Positions 6,774 through 16,924 of a stretch of DNA of 64,000 bases are shown piece by piece. Within the stretch, counting starts at the first letter, position 1. Each line of letters starts with the position of its first letter. The translations under genes and the position numbers were made by a program. This DNA comes from Streptomyces toxytricini (GTDB lineage: Bacteria > Actinomycetota > Actinomycetes > Streptomycetales > Streptomycetaceae). The notes under the pieces are model-generated. The model searched no databases. It saw only the letters and a program-made list of their open reading frames with translations, and was not told the DNA's origin. Location of the stretch: contig NZ_BMTY01000020.1 of assembly GCF_014649915.1 (NCBI RefSeq), positions 80,068 through 144,067 of the forward strand, in the 5' to 3' direction.

Positions 6774-9257
6774 TCAGTGAAGCCGGCCCAGCGCCTCCCT
6801 CAGGCGCCGCGCGTCGCGCAGCCGCTTCTCGTACGTCGCCCCGACCGCGAGGAGCAGCAGCCCCGCCAGCGCCGGGAGCACCCAGCGCGGCAGCAGCCCG
6901 GCCACCTGCACCACGTACGGGGCCAGCTCGTGCACCGCGACGGCCGCCAGGCAGGCCCCGCCCAGCAGCAGCGGTGCCTGGAGCCGCCGGCGGGCGCCCG
7001 CCAGGGTCACCGCCAGGGCCCCCGCGCCGAGCAGCAGCGGCCGCAGCCAGTGCGCGTCCCCCCAGGCCGCCACCAGGCTCGGCAGCAGCGTCGCGGCCAG
7101 GCCCGGGCCGTACGCCGTCCAGGAGGAGGCCAGCGGGTCCCGGCGGCGGCGCAGGAAGCCCACCGCGAGCGCGGCCGCCGTCACCGGCAGCGTGTACGCC
7201 TCCACCGCCGTCACCCCGGACTCCCACAGCCGCAGCCAGGCCGCGGCCACGCCGAGCACCGCCGCGGCCCAGCCGAGCCGGCGCCGCTCGGGCCGCACCG
7301 CGGCGCCCGCGCAGACGACCCCGGCCAGTGCGCACGCCGCCGACCACACTCCGGGCCGGCCGGCCGGGAGCAGCACCGCCACCACGCCGACCGCCGCGGC
7401 CGCCGCCTCGGCGGGCACCCGTACGCGGCCCAGGCGCGGGCCCGCGGCCGCCGCCGCGGCCGGCACCGCGAGCAGCGGCAGCGACCAGCGGGGCGCCGGC
7501 AGCCCGGCCAGCGCGGCGGCCGCCGCCACCAGGCCCGCGGCCGCGCCCACCGCGAGCACCGCCCCGCCCGCCCGCACGGCCGCCGCAGCGGTACGCCGGG
7601 CCGCCACGGCCGCGCTGCCCGCGCCGACGGCGCCCAGGACCGTGAAGGTCGCCGCGCGCCCGTCCAGGGCCGCCAGGGACACGGCCACCGCACCGGCCGC
7701 CGCGCACAGCGCCGCCGCGGCCCGCGCCGGGCCGTCCGCCGAGGCCGCCGCCGGGCGCACCGCGAGGAGCGCGGCCACCGCCGTCACCCCCAGCTGGACG
7801 CCGAGCACCGCCGCGACCGGCAGCCCGTACCCCAGCGGCGCCGCGAACAGCGCGGCCCAGGCGCACACCACCGCGACCGCGCCCGCGGCGGCCGGCCCGG
7901 CCGCCGGGGCGACCGGCGGGGCGACCGGCGGGGGCCCCGCGGGCATCGGACCGGCCGCGGGGCCGGCCGGCCGCGGGGCCGGCCAGTGGGACGGCACCCG
8001 CCCCGCCCACCACGCCGCGCCCGCCGCCAGCAGCAGGGCCACCACGGCCGCGGCACCGGGCCCGTGCACATCGGCAGGGGCCGTCACCGCCCACGCGTCG
8101 CGCACCACCGAGAGCCGCCCGGCGACGGCCCGGCCGGCCGCCGCCAGCCCCCACAGCGCGACCAGGGCGGCCACCGCGGCCCCCGCCGCGCCCAGACCGC
8201 GCCGCACCGCCTCCGGGACGCCGCCGGCCGCGGCCGCCCCCAGCAGCGGCAGCGCCGCCGCCAGCACCGCGACCGCCGCCCAGCCTCCGGACGCCTCCGG
8301 CAGCACCGGCCCGGCGAGCGCCGCCACCGCCGCCAGGCCACCCGCCGACGCCGATACCGCGGCCGACGGGAAGCGCCAGGCCACCGCCACACCCAGCACC
8401 GCGCACCCCGCCGCCAGCAGCGCCGGGGACGCCGCCACCCCCGCGCTCCCCGCCGCGGCCAGCCGCACCACCGCCGCCGACAGCGCGCCCGCCCACAGCA
8501 GCCCCGCCGGCACCCACACCGCCGCGGCCGTCCACGCGGCCCGCGCCCGCAGCCACCCCGCGCCCGCCGGGACCGCCGCGAGCGCACCGTCCAGCGCCGC
8601 CGTCGCCAGCAGCGCCCACCCGAACCCCACCGGGCCCGCATCCGCCGCCAGCGCCGCCAGCGGCAGCGGCAGCTGCACCGCGAGCACCGCGGCCGGAGCG
8701 GGCACGGCCAGCCGGGGCAGCACCGCACCGTACGCCGCCCACAGTGCGGCCAGCGCCGCCGCGGCCCCCGCCGCGTACGCCGCCCCGTCCGCGCCCGCGA
8801 GCGCGACCGCGTAAAGCGCGTACGCGTCCAGCACCGTCAGCAGCAGCCCCAGCGCCGCCACCGACTCGGCCGTCGACCGCAGCCCGCGCCGCACCAGCAG
8901 CGCCGGCGCGGCCAGCGCCCCCGCCGTCACCGCGGCCAGGACGGCCGCCCGCCCGCCGATGCCCAGAGAGCCCCAGCTGACCAGCGTGAACGCCAGCGCC
9001 GCCACCGCCAGCAGCACCGCACCCAGCGTCAGCAGCACGTTCTGCGCACTCGGAGCCGATGCCTCGGGGCCCCGCCCCGCCCCCGGCGCCGCGGCCGCCC
9101 CGGCACCCCATCCGGCCGGGGCCGTCCACCCGGCCGGCGCCGCCGACCGCAGCAGCCACTCCCGGCGGGCCAGCAGGTAGCCGCGGCGCGCATCCAGCTG
9201 CGCCAGCTCGCGGTCGATGAGCGCCAGCTCCTGGGCCGGCGGGAGGGGTGTTTCCAT
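6774..9257 (-). CDS. Large polytopic membrane protein, unknown function
   Basis: 827 aa, extremely rich in alanine, glycine, valine and leucine, with a short charged N-terminal helix (LALIDRELAQLDARRGYLLARREWLL, about residues 9-34) and then roughly two dozen hydrophobic helices to the C-terminus, where a charged tail (YEKRLRDARRLREALGRL) returns. This layout resembles Streptomyces proteins carrying the SCO7613-type membrane domain, but I cannot confirm membership. No transport or catalytic motif is visible. The ATG at 9257 is preferred over an in-frame ATG 24 bases upstream. It stands alone between two tRNA-Val genes. Confidence 0.75.
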   Translation of the reverse strand: METPLPPAQELALIDRELAQLDARRGYLLARREWLLRSAAPAGWTAPAGWGAGAAAAPGAGRGPEASAPSAQNVLLTLGAVLLAVAALAFTLVSWGSLGIGGRAAVLAAVTAGALAAPALLVRRGLRSTAESVAALGLLLTVLDAYALYAVALAGADGAAYAAGAAAALAALWAAYGAVLPRLAVPAPAAVLAVQLPLPLAALAADAGPVGFGWALLATAALDGALAAVPAGAGWLRARAAWTAAAVWVPAGLLWAGALSAAVVRLAAAGSAGVAASPALLAAGCAVLGVAVAWRFPSAAVSASAGGLAAVAALAGPVLPEASGGWAAVAVLAAALPLLGAAAAGGVPEAVRRGLGAAGAAVAALVALWGLAAAGRAVAGRLSVVRDAWAVTAPADVHGPGAAAVVALLLAAGAAWWAGRVPSHWPAPRPAGPAAGPMPAGPPPVAPPVAPAAGPAAAGAVAVVCAWAALFAAPLGYGLPVAAVLGVQLGVTAVAALLAVRPAAASADGPARAAAALCAAAGAVAVSLAALDGRAATFTVLGAVGAGSAAVAARRTAAAAVRAGGAVLAVGAAAGLVAAAAALAGLPAPRWSLPLLAVPAAAAAAGPRLGRVRVPAEAAAAAVGVVAVLLPAGRPGVWSAACALAGVVCAGAAVRPERRRLGWAAAVLGVAAAWLRLWESGVTAVEAYTLPVTAAALAVGFLRRRRDPLASSWTAYGPGLAATLLPSLVAAWGDAHWLRPLLLGAGALAVTLAGARRRLQAPLLLGGACLAAVAVHELAPYVVQVAGLLPRWVLPALAGLLLLAVGATYEKRLRDARRLREALGRLH

Positions 9258-9338
9258 GCTCCGCAGTGTGGCGCCCGCCACCGCCCGGGAACATGGGGGC
9301 CCCTACTCAGATCCGTCCTGAGTACCGACACTGGTCGC

Positions 9339-9866
9339 ATGGGCCCCCGCCGCACCCCCTGCGCAGACCGCAGCCCCGACCCCCGCCGCCGACCGTCGGT
9401 ACACCGGTTCCGCTTCCGCACCGCCTGGGACTTCGACGCCCCGCCCGACCGCGTGTACGCCGTCCTCGCACACGCCGAGGACTACCCCCGCTGGTGGCCC
9501 CAGGTCCGCCGGGCCGAACGCACCGGCGGGCACACCGGCACCGCGTACATCCGCGCCGCCCTGCCGTACACGCTCCGCGTCACCACCGCCGAACTCCTGA
9601 GCGACCCCCGCGGCGGCATCCTCGAAGCGGCCCTCGGCGGCGACATGGAGGGCTGGGCCCGCTGGACCGTCCGCCCCCGCCGCGGCCCCGGCGGCACCAC
9701 CGGGACGCGGGCCCTGTACGAGCAGGAGGTCGAGGTCCGCCGCCCGCTGCTGCGCCGGCTCTCCGCCCCCGCCCGGCCCCTGCTGCACCTCAACCACGCG
9801 CTGATGATGCGCTCCGGACGGCGCGGTCTCGCGCGCCTCCTGGCGGGCCCGCCCGAAGCGGTTTGA
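9339..9866 (+). CDS. SRPBCC-family (polyketide cyclase/START-like) protein
   Basis: 175 aa. After a basic N-terminal 30 residues it shows FDAPPDRVYAVLAHAEDYPRWWPQV, the classic opening of SRPBCC ligand-binding proteins. Further features are LPYTLRVTTAEL, a GGDMEGWARWTV turn and a C-terminal amphipathic helix (LLHLNHALMMRSGRRGLARLL). These proteins bind hydrophobic ligands or act as cyclases; the ligand is unknown here. GACACT at 9327-9332 would make the transcript nearly leaderless on the ATG at 9339. Confidence 0.8.
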   Translation: MGPRRTPCADRSPDPRRRPSVHRFRFRTAWDFDAPPDRVYAVLAHAEDYPRWWPQVRRAERTGGHTGTAYIRAALPYTLRVTTAELLSDPRGGILEAALGGDMEGWARWTVRPRRGPGGTTGTRALYEQEVEVRRPLLRRLSAPARPLLHLNHALMMRSGRRGLARLLAGPPEAV

Positions 9867-9892
9867 ACCCGGGCCCGTGCCTCTTGTATTGT
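9863..9892 (+). promoter_or_regulatory. Promoter of tRNA-Val copy 2
   Basis: TTGAAC (9863-9868) and TATTGT (9887-9892) with an 18-base spacer; the predicted start is about 6 bases before the mature tRNA. It overlaps the stop codon of the SRPBCC gene. Confidence 0.65.
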
Positions 9893-9905
9893 TCAGTGCG
9901 TTCCC

Positions 9906-9977
9906 GGGCGATTAGCTCAGCGGGAGAGCACTTCGTTCACACCGAAGGGGTCACTGGTTCGATCCCAGTATCGCCCA
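9906..9977 (+). tRNA. tRNA-Val (anticodon CAC), copy 2
   Basis: 72-base cloverleaf with the same acceptor and anticodon arms as the copy at 6634, but four base differences (D stem, near the anticodon stems and T loop: GATCC instead of GAACC). Confidence 0.97.
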
Positions 9978-9987
9978 CCGCCGGGAC

Positions 9988-10017
9988 AGGCCGGTCCGTC
10001 AGACGACGGACCGGCCT
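9988..10017. terminator. Terminator after tRNA-Val copy 2
   Basis: 13-bp inverted repeat around AGAC loop (GGCCGGTCCGTC with GACGGACCGGCC, plus an A-T pair), followed by TTCC. It also serves the convergent exonuclease gene. Confidence 0.8.
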
Positions 10018-10069
10018 TCCGCATTCCCGGCCCCCGCGCGCAGCCACCGCCCCCGCCGCGCACGGCGCT

Positions 10070-10795
10070 TCACGCCGCCGTCGACACCTCCGGCCGCAGC
10101 GGCCAGTGCGGGTCCACCGCCTCCGGCGTCCCCTGCCGCGCGAACCACGCCTGCAGCCCGCGCGCCTGCGCCGCGAACCACACCGCCTGGAGCGTGTGCA
10201 GCTCCGCCGGACTCAGCCGCTCCAGCCGGGCCGCGAACCGCCGGCCCACCGCCCGCACCACCTCCAGCGACGCCAGCGCGTCCGCCCCCGCGTCGTGCGC
10301 CCCCTCCAGCTCTATCCCGTAGTGCGCACACAGGTCCGCCAGCGTCCGCCGCCCCTTGCGGTACCGGTCCAGGTGCTTGTCCAGCACCCGCGGGTCCAGC
10401 ACCGTCAGCGGCCGGTTGTCCAGGTACCGCGCCAGCGACGACGCCCGGTGCCGGCGCAACTCCCGGTCCAGCAGCGTCAGGTCGAACGGCGCGTTCATCA
10501 CCACCACCGGCCGGCCCGCCACCTGCTGTTCCGCCAGCGCCCTCGCTATCTCCTCCATCACCGGCGCCGGCCACCGCCCGTGGTGCTGGAGGTGCTCGTC
10601 CGTCAGACCGTGCACCTCCGTCGCCTCCCGCGGCACCGGGATGCCGGGATTGACCAGCCAGCGGGTCTGGCGGACCCGGCCGCCCGCACACTCCTGCACG
10701 ACGAGAGCGGCGGACACGATCCGGTCCCGCTCCACGTCCACCCCGGTCGTCTCCGTGTCGAATGCGGCCAGCGGCCCCTCGTACCAGCGCGTCAT
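10070..10795 (-). CDS. DEDDh 3'-5' exonuclease (DnaQ-like)
   Basis: 241 aa with all three Exo motifs: FDTETTG (about residue 12), NAPFDLTLL (about 107) and HDAGADA with the DEDDh histidine (about 164). These proteins degrade DNA or RNA 3' to 5' using two metal ions and serve as proofreaders or repair/RNA exonucleases. There is no polymerase or helicase domain and no polymerase partner nearby, so the substrate is unknown. GAGGAG 6 bases before the ATG at 10795 fixes the start. Divergent from the DUF4365 pair. Confidence 0.9.
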   Translation of the reverse strand: MTRWYEGPLAAFDTETTGVDVERDRIVSAALVVQECAGGRVRQTRWLVNPGIPVPREATEVHGLTDEHLQHHGRWPAPVMEEIARALAEQQVAGRPVVVMNAPFDLTLLDRELRRHRASSLARYLDNRPLTVLDPRVLDKHLDRYRKGRRTLADLCAHYGIELEGAHDAGADALASLEVVRAVGRRFAARLERLSPAELHTLQAVWFAAQARGLQAWFARQGTPEAVDPHWPLRPEVSTAA

Positions 10796-11003
10796 GGCGA
10801 ACTCCTCGTTCCCGATCGGCGGATGGGGCGCACCGCGCCGCCGCCCCCCTCGCCCGATTCCGTGATACCCGGCCCGTTTGCGCCGTACGCCGTTTGCGAC
10901 CGGTCCGGTACGGAGACAACTTCCCCGGGGGGACGCACACATGAACGGCCGTCACCCCGACCGCAACCACCCGGCATTGCCCGCGAGGCAGGGGGAGCCG
11001 GCC

Positions 11004-11594
11004 ATGGCACTCACCCGACCCGAACCGGGCGGGGTGCTGCCGGGGCAGACCGGCGCGCAGGACGGCGCGCGCCCGGCCCCGCTGCGCGGCACGCTCGCCA
11101 CCACCGCCTGCATGGAGACCCTCCAGGTGGGATACCTGCACGCCGTCGCGGCGGCCGCCGGCTGCTCGCTCTCCCAGCCGTTCCCCGACAACGGCATCGA
11201 CTGGCAGGTCAACCACGGCGCACCCGAGCACACCGTCGACGACGAAGTCACCATCAAGGTCCAGCTGAAGGCCACCTACCAGGTCGCGCCCGCACCGCCC
11301 GGGCCCACGTTCGGCTTCACCCTCGACAACGAACACCTCGTCAAACTCGCCCGCACCCCCGTCGCCGTCCACAAGATCCTCGTCGTCATGCTCGTCCCGC
11401 GGGAGCGCGACCAGTGGCTCGCCGCCGGGCACGACCGGCTCGACCTGCGCCACTGCTGCTACTGGACCAACCTCGCCGGGCACCCCGTGACCGGCCGCCG
11501 GCGCACCACCGTCCGGATCCCCACCACGCGGATCTTCGACGACCGGGCCCTGTGCGAGATCATGACCCGGGTCGGGTCGGGAGGGACACCCTGA
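11004..11594 (+). CDS. DUF4365-domain protein, possible PD-(D/E)XK-type nuclease
   Basis: 196 aa. The central part reads NGIDWQVN and then [11 protein letters not shown] about 25 residues later, a spacing and composition like the D...(E/Q)xK core of PD-(D/E)XK nucleases, which DUF4365 is thought to resemble. The domain continues [24 protein letters not shown] and [10 protein letters not shown]. The preferred start is ATG at 11004 with AGGGGGAG upstream; ATG at 10941 (with GGGGGGA) is possible and would add 21 residues. The stop overlaps the next gene's ATG by one base (TGATG), so the two are translationally coupled. Confidence 0.75.
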   Translation: MALTRPEPGGVLPGQTGAQDGARPAPLRGTLATTACMETLQVGYLHAVAAAAGCSLSQPFPDNGIDWQVNHGAPEHTVDDEVTIKVQLKATYQVAPAPPGPTFGFTLDNEHLVKLARTPVAVHKILVVMLVPRERDQWLAAGHDRLDLRHCCYWTNLAGHPVTGRRRTTVRIPTTRIFDDRALCEIMTRVGSGGTP

Positions 11595-12889
11595 TGCACC
11601 GCAACCCGCCGGACCGCGACCGCCGCCAACCGCCGCCGCTGCCGGCGGCGCCGCCCGCGTACGCCGCCCACCCGGCCCGCCCCGGCCTCCCCGGGCACGG
11701 CGACCCCGCGGACCCGGCGGCGCCCGACCCCGCCCGCGTCGACCCCGCCGTCCTCGGCGCCCTGCTGCGCCGGCACGGCTGGCAGCGGCGCGGCGGCGCC
11801 GCCGGACGCTTCGGCCGCTGGACCCCGCCCGCAGCCGGCCCGGGCAACGCCCCGGCCAGCATCCTCGTCCCGGAGAGCCGCGCCTTCCCCGACTGCACCG
11901 ACCTCCTCGAAGAGGCCCTCGCCGCGCTCGCCCGCAGCGCCCTGCCCGCCGCCCGCGAGGTGCTGTACGGCCTCGGCGTGCCCAGCGACGAGGTCCGCTG
12001 GGAACGCCGCGTCCCCCAAGGGCCGGCAGCGGCGTACGGGCTTCCGGGCGAGGCCGCCTGGAACGTGCAGGAGCAGCTCCGCTCGGCCGCCCGCCGGCTC
12101 CTCCTCGCCGGAGCCCTCGCCGACCGGGCCCGCGTCGGCTACCACGGGGCCCGGCACCGCGCCCGCGCCGAACGCGCCCTCGACGGGGTCCTCGTCGGCC
12201 CGGCCCCCGCCGGGCGGGCGCTGACCGCGTACGTGCCCGTCGCCGGCGGCCGCGGCACGGTCGCCCGCCTGCACCACGCCCTGCACGCCGCCCGGGAGGC
12301 CGTCGACTACCGGCGCGCCACCGGCCGCATGGAGGCCTTCGACGCCGCGGTCCCCGCCGGCGTCAGCCGGGAGCTCGCCGACGCGCTCATCGCCCTCGTC
12401 CGCGGCTCCGAAGGGGCCCGGATCGCGCTGGCCTGGGCGCCGGCCGCCGGGCCGCCCCCCGGGTGCGCGGCCCGCCCGGAGCCCGTCGAGTTCTCCCCCG
12501 GGGACCTGCCCGCGCTCCGCGAGGCCGCGGCCCGCTACACCCGGGCCGAGCCGGCCGTCCCCGTACGGCTCTCCGGCACGGTCGTCCGGATGCGCAGATC
12601 GGCCCCCGGCGGCGGGGGCACCGTACGGCTGCGGGTGCTGTCCGGCGCGGAGATCGCGTACGCCCGCGTCGCCCTGGACGAGGACGCCTACCGGGTGGCC
12701 GGCCGCGCCCACCTCGCCGGCGTCCCGATCCGGCTCGCCGGCCGCCTCCAGCGGCGCGGCGGCTTCCGCCGGCTGACCGACGCCGAGGACGTGGCGCCCG
12801 TCCCCCTGGACGAGGTGCAGCGCGACCGGCTGATGAAGTCCCTGGACGACCCCTCGGGCCCGGCGGACTTCCTGCCGGGCGACGACTAG
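11594..12889 (+). CDS. Uncharacterised partner of the DUF4365 protein
   Basis: 431 aa, coupled to the upstream gene by a one-base stop/start overlap. A Pro-rich N-terminal 50 residues is followed by a helical middle (about 95-330) with no known motif and a C-terminal region (about 340-425: [41 protein letters not shown]) that looks like a small beta-rich, OB-like domain. No signal peptide or membrane segment. The function is unknown; co-occurrence with a nuclease-like protein suggests a two-component nucleic-acid-related system. Its stop codon shares a CTAG with the convergent gene's stop. Confidence 0.7.
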   Translation: MHRNPPDRDRRQPPPLPAAPPAYAAHPARPGLPGHGDPADPAAPDPARVDPAVLGALLRRHGWQRRGGAAGRFGRWTPPAAGPGNAPASILVPESRAFPDCTDLLEEALAALARSALPAAREVLYGLGVPSDEVRWERRVPQGPAAAYGLPGEAAWNVQEQLRSAARRLLLAGALADRARVGYHGARHRARAERALDGVLVGPAPAGRALTAYVPVAGGRGTVARLHHALHAAREAVDYRRATGRMEAFDAAVPAGVSRELADALIALVRGSEGARIALAWAPAAGPPPGCAARPEPVEFSPGDLPALREAAARYTRAEPAVPVRLSGTVVRMRRSAPGGGGTVRLRVLSGAEIAYARVALDEDAYRVAGRAHLAGVPIRLAGRLQRRGGFRRLTDAEDVAPVPLDEVQRDRLMKSLDDPSGPADFLPGDD

Positions 12890-13368
12890 GACGCGCGCGG
12901 GGCCAGCGCGAACGAGGCCATCACCAGGCCCGGAGCGGGGGAGAAGTCCGCACCGCGGACGAAGCCCAGCCGCTCGTACAGGGCGACCGCCGGCGCGTTC
13001 GCCGCGCCCGTCGTCACCGTGACCGGCACCCGGGGCGGGACCTCGGCCAGCAGGTGGCGCAGCAGCAGCGAGGCGATGCCGAGGCGGAAGCGGGCCGGGT
13101 CGACGCACAGCCGGTCCACGCAGACCGAGCCGTCCGCCTCCCGCTCCCAGGCGACGAACCCGCCGATCTCCCCGTCCGCGCCGACGGCGCCCCGCCACTG
13201 GAGGGGCCTGGCGCGCAGGTCGGCAAGGCTCTCGTGCAGGGCGGGGATGCCGTCGAAGCCGATCAGCTCCGCCTCCACCGCGTACGCCGCCCGCCCGATC
13301 CGGTGGACGGCGGCGGCGACCTCCTCGTCGGCCAGGTCCAGCGGCCGCACCGGCCATGTCGTATTCAT
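12886..13368 (-). CDS. GNAT-family N-acetyltransferase
   Basis: 160 aa. The acetyl-CoA loop region is [25 protein letters not shown] (about residues 83-107), weaker than consensus (R-x-x-x-G-I-A), followed by [21 protein letters not shown], the typical C-terminal GNAT signature. The substrate is unknown. ATG at 13368 is preferred over GTG at 13374 because TAGCGT at 13380-13375 places transcription initiation on the ATG (leaderless). Convergent with the DUF4365 partner; both stop codons lie in the same CTAG. Confidence 0.82.
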   Translation of the reverse strand: MNTTWPVRPLDLADEEVAAAVHRIGRAAYAVEAELIGFDGIPALHESLADLRARPLQWRGAVGADGEIGGFVAWEREADGSVCVDRLCVDPARFRLGIASLLLRHLLAEVPPRVPVTVTTGAANAPAVALYERLGFVRGADFSPAPGLVMASFALAPRAS

Positions 13369-13530
13369 GGGCACACGCTATCGACGGCGCGGGCCGCCGG
13401 AGCAGCGGGTCGGGCACAACCGCTTCGCGGCGGACCCGCTCCGCTCGGTACGATTCACACGCGCGGCGTCCACCGCCGCACGCCTCCCCGGGCCGACCGC
13501 CGGGAGGCGCCACCAGAGTCAGGAGAGACC

Positions 13531-15507
<1,977 letters not shown>

Positions 15508-15533
15508 CCGGCTCCCCGCACCGGCGGGGATCG

Positions 15534-15565
15534 AGCCCCCGGGAAGTGATCACTTCCCGGGGGCT
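15534..15565. terminator. Bidirectional terminator between thrS and the channel gene
   Basis: Perfect palindromic inverted repeat (15-bp arms 15535-15549 and 15550-15564, plus an A-T pair) followed on the plus strand by TCGTCG. Its centre TGATCA contains the minus-strand gene's stop codon, so the right arm lies inside that gene's last codons. Confidence 0.8.
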
Positions 15566-16236
15566 TCGTCGTCGCCCTCCTGGGCGAAGACCGACAGCAG
15601 CCACGAGGAGAACGAGCCGGTCACTGCGCCCAGCAGGGCCAGACCCCCGATCATCATCCCCACCGCCACGGCGCGGCCCCGGGCCGTCACCGGGACGACG
15701 TCCCCGTACCCGACCGTGGTGAGGGTGGCGGCCACCCACCACACCGAGTCCCCGAAGGTCGTGATCGTCGCGTCCGGTGCGTGGCGCTCCGCCTGGTACA
15801 CGTTCAGCGCCCCGGCGAAGCCGAGCAGCAGCGCGGACAGCCCGGCGTACGTGATCACGCGCGCATGGAGGCCGAGGCGGGCGCGGCTGCCGCGGCGCCG
15901 GATCGCGGTGTACACCTTCACCACCCGCAGGGGGCGCAGCAGCGGCAGCAGGAGGACGACGGTGTCCAGCCAGTGGGTGCGGACGAAGCGGACGAGCCGC
16001 TGCCGGCTGAGCCGGTAGCGCACGGCGTAGTCCACGAGGAACATCAGCCAGGTGACGCCGACGGCGACCAGGCCCGTGTCGCGGACGAAAGGGTTGCCTT
16101 CCGGTACCAGGACGTGGAGCGCGTAGCCCGCGAGGAAGACCAGGGACGCTGCGAGCAGCGGCAGCTCCGCCCCGGCCTCCCAGCGTTCCAGCCGGGGGTC
16201 CGGGGGCACCGTGGCTTTCGGCGTGCGGTGTCTCAT
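15550..16236 (-). CDS. Voltage-gated-type potassium channel protein
   Basis: 228 aa. Several hydrophobic helices (about 27-48, 54-73, 84-104, 127-146), an S4-like basic stretch with RPLRVVKVYTAIRRRGSRAR, then a pore helix and the selectivity filter TTVGYGD (about residue 170), and a final helix (about 190-212). This is the layout of Kv-type bacterial channels, with no RCK domain. It likely conducts K+ across the membrane. The charge-bearing S4 is shorter than in true voltage sensors. Convergent with thrS. Confidence 0.9.
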   Translation of the reverse strand: MRHRTPKATVPPDPRLERWEAGAELPLLAASLVFLAGYALHVLVPEGNPFVRDTGLVAVGVTWLMFLVDYAVRYRLSRQRLVRFVRTHWLDTVVLLLPLLRPLRVVKVYTAIRRRGSRARLGLHARVITYAGLSALLLGFAGALNVYQAERHAPDATITTFGDSVWWVAATLTTVGYGDVVPVTARGRAVAVGMMIGGLALLGAVTGSFSSWLLSVFAQEGDDEAPGK

Positions 16237-16315
16237 CCGGCCAGGATGGCCGCCCGCCGGGGGATCTCCGCCCCGGCGACACGCCGCCCGGCGGCAAGGT
16301 CATATGCTGCATGGC

Positions 16316-16864
16316 ATGACGACTGAGCCGGAGCAGCAGAACGGCGTGGGTACGCAGGACGCCTTCCAGCGTCTGTGGACCCCGCACCGGATGGCGTACA
16401 TCCAGGGCGAGAACAAGCCCACCGGCCCCGCGGCCGGGGACGGCTGTCCCTTCTGCGGGATCCCGGCGATGTCGGATGCGGACGGGCTGGTCGTGGCCCG
16501 CGGCAAGCACGTCTACGCGGTGCTGAACCTGTACCCGTACAACGGCGGCCACCTGATGGTGGTGCCCTACCGGCACGTCGCCGACTACACCGAGCTGGAC
16601 GCGGACGAGACGGCCGAGCTGGCCGACCTGACCAAGCGGGCCATGGTGGCGCTGCGCAAGGCGTCCGGCGCGCACGGCTTCAACATCGGCATGAACCAGG
16701 GCGCCGCGGCCGGCGCGGGGATCGCCGCCCACCTGCACCAGCACATCGTGCCGCGGTGGGGCGGGGACACCAACTTCATGCCGGTCGTCGGGCACACCAA
16801 GGTGCTGCCGCAGCTCCTGGCCGACACCCGCCAGATGCTCGCGGACGCCTGGCCGGCCGAGTAG
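16316..16864 (+). CDS. HIT-family nucleotide hydrolase/phosphorylase (Rv2613c-type)
   Basis: 182 aa. CPFCGIP near residue 45 looks like half of a zinc site, and the HIT motif HLHQHIVPR (H139, H141, H143) supplies the catalytic histidine. Mycobacterial orthologues beside pgsA/pimA act on diadenosine tetraphosphate, so an Ap4A-cleaving role is likely. ATG at 16316 is chosen: CATATG at 16301-16306 would make the transcript nearly leaderless and the upstream frame is unlike the family. In mycobacteria this gene directly precedes pgsA; here two minus-strand genes separate them. Confidence 0.9.
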   Translation: MTTEPEQQNGVGTQDAFQRLWTPHRMAYIQGENKPTGPAAGDGCPFCGIPAMSDADGLVVARGKHVYAVLNLYPYNGGHLMVVPYRHVADYTELDADETAELADLTKRAMVALRKASGAHGFNIGMNQGAAAGAGIAAHLHQHIVPRWGGDTNFMPVVGHTKVLPQLLADTRQMLADAWPAE

Positions 16865-16880
16865 TCGCAGGGTGCGCAGC

Positions 16881-16911
16881 GGGGCGGGAGGCGCCCAACG
16901 CCTCCCGCCCC
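16881..16911. terminator. Bidirectional terminator
   Basis: Perfect 13-bp inverted repeat (16881-16893 with 16899-16911) and a 5-base loop between the convergent HIT gene and the 554-aa membrane-protein gene. Confidence 0.8.
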
Positions 16912-16924
16912 GCCCGCGTGCGCC

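Noticed and set aside
9248-11500. Reading frame running through tRNA-Val copy 2 and the exonuclease region on the plus strand
   Set aside because: It crosses a tRNA gene and is antisense to a clear exonuclease gene; only its 3' part from 11594 is a real gene.
15509-15537. Hairpin resembling a single type I-E CRISPR repeat after thrS (CTCCCCGCACC...GCGGGGATCG)
   Set aside because: Only one copy is present, with no repeat at the 61-base interval, and it adjoins the thrS terminator. A lone GC-rich hairpin is expected by chance in this genome.
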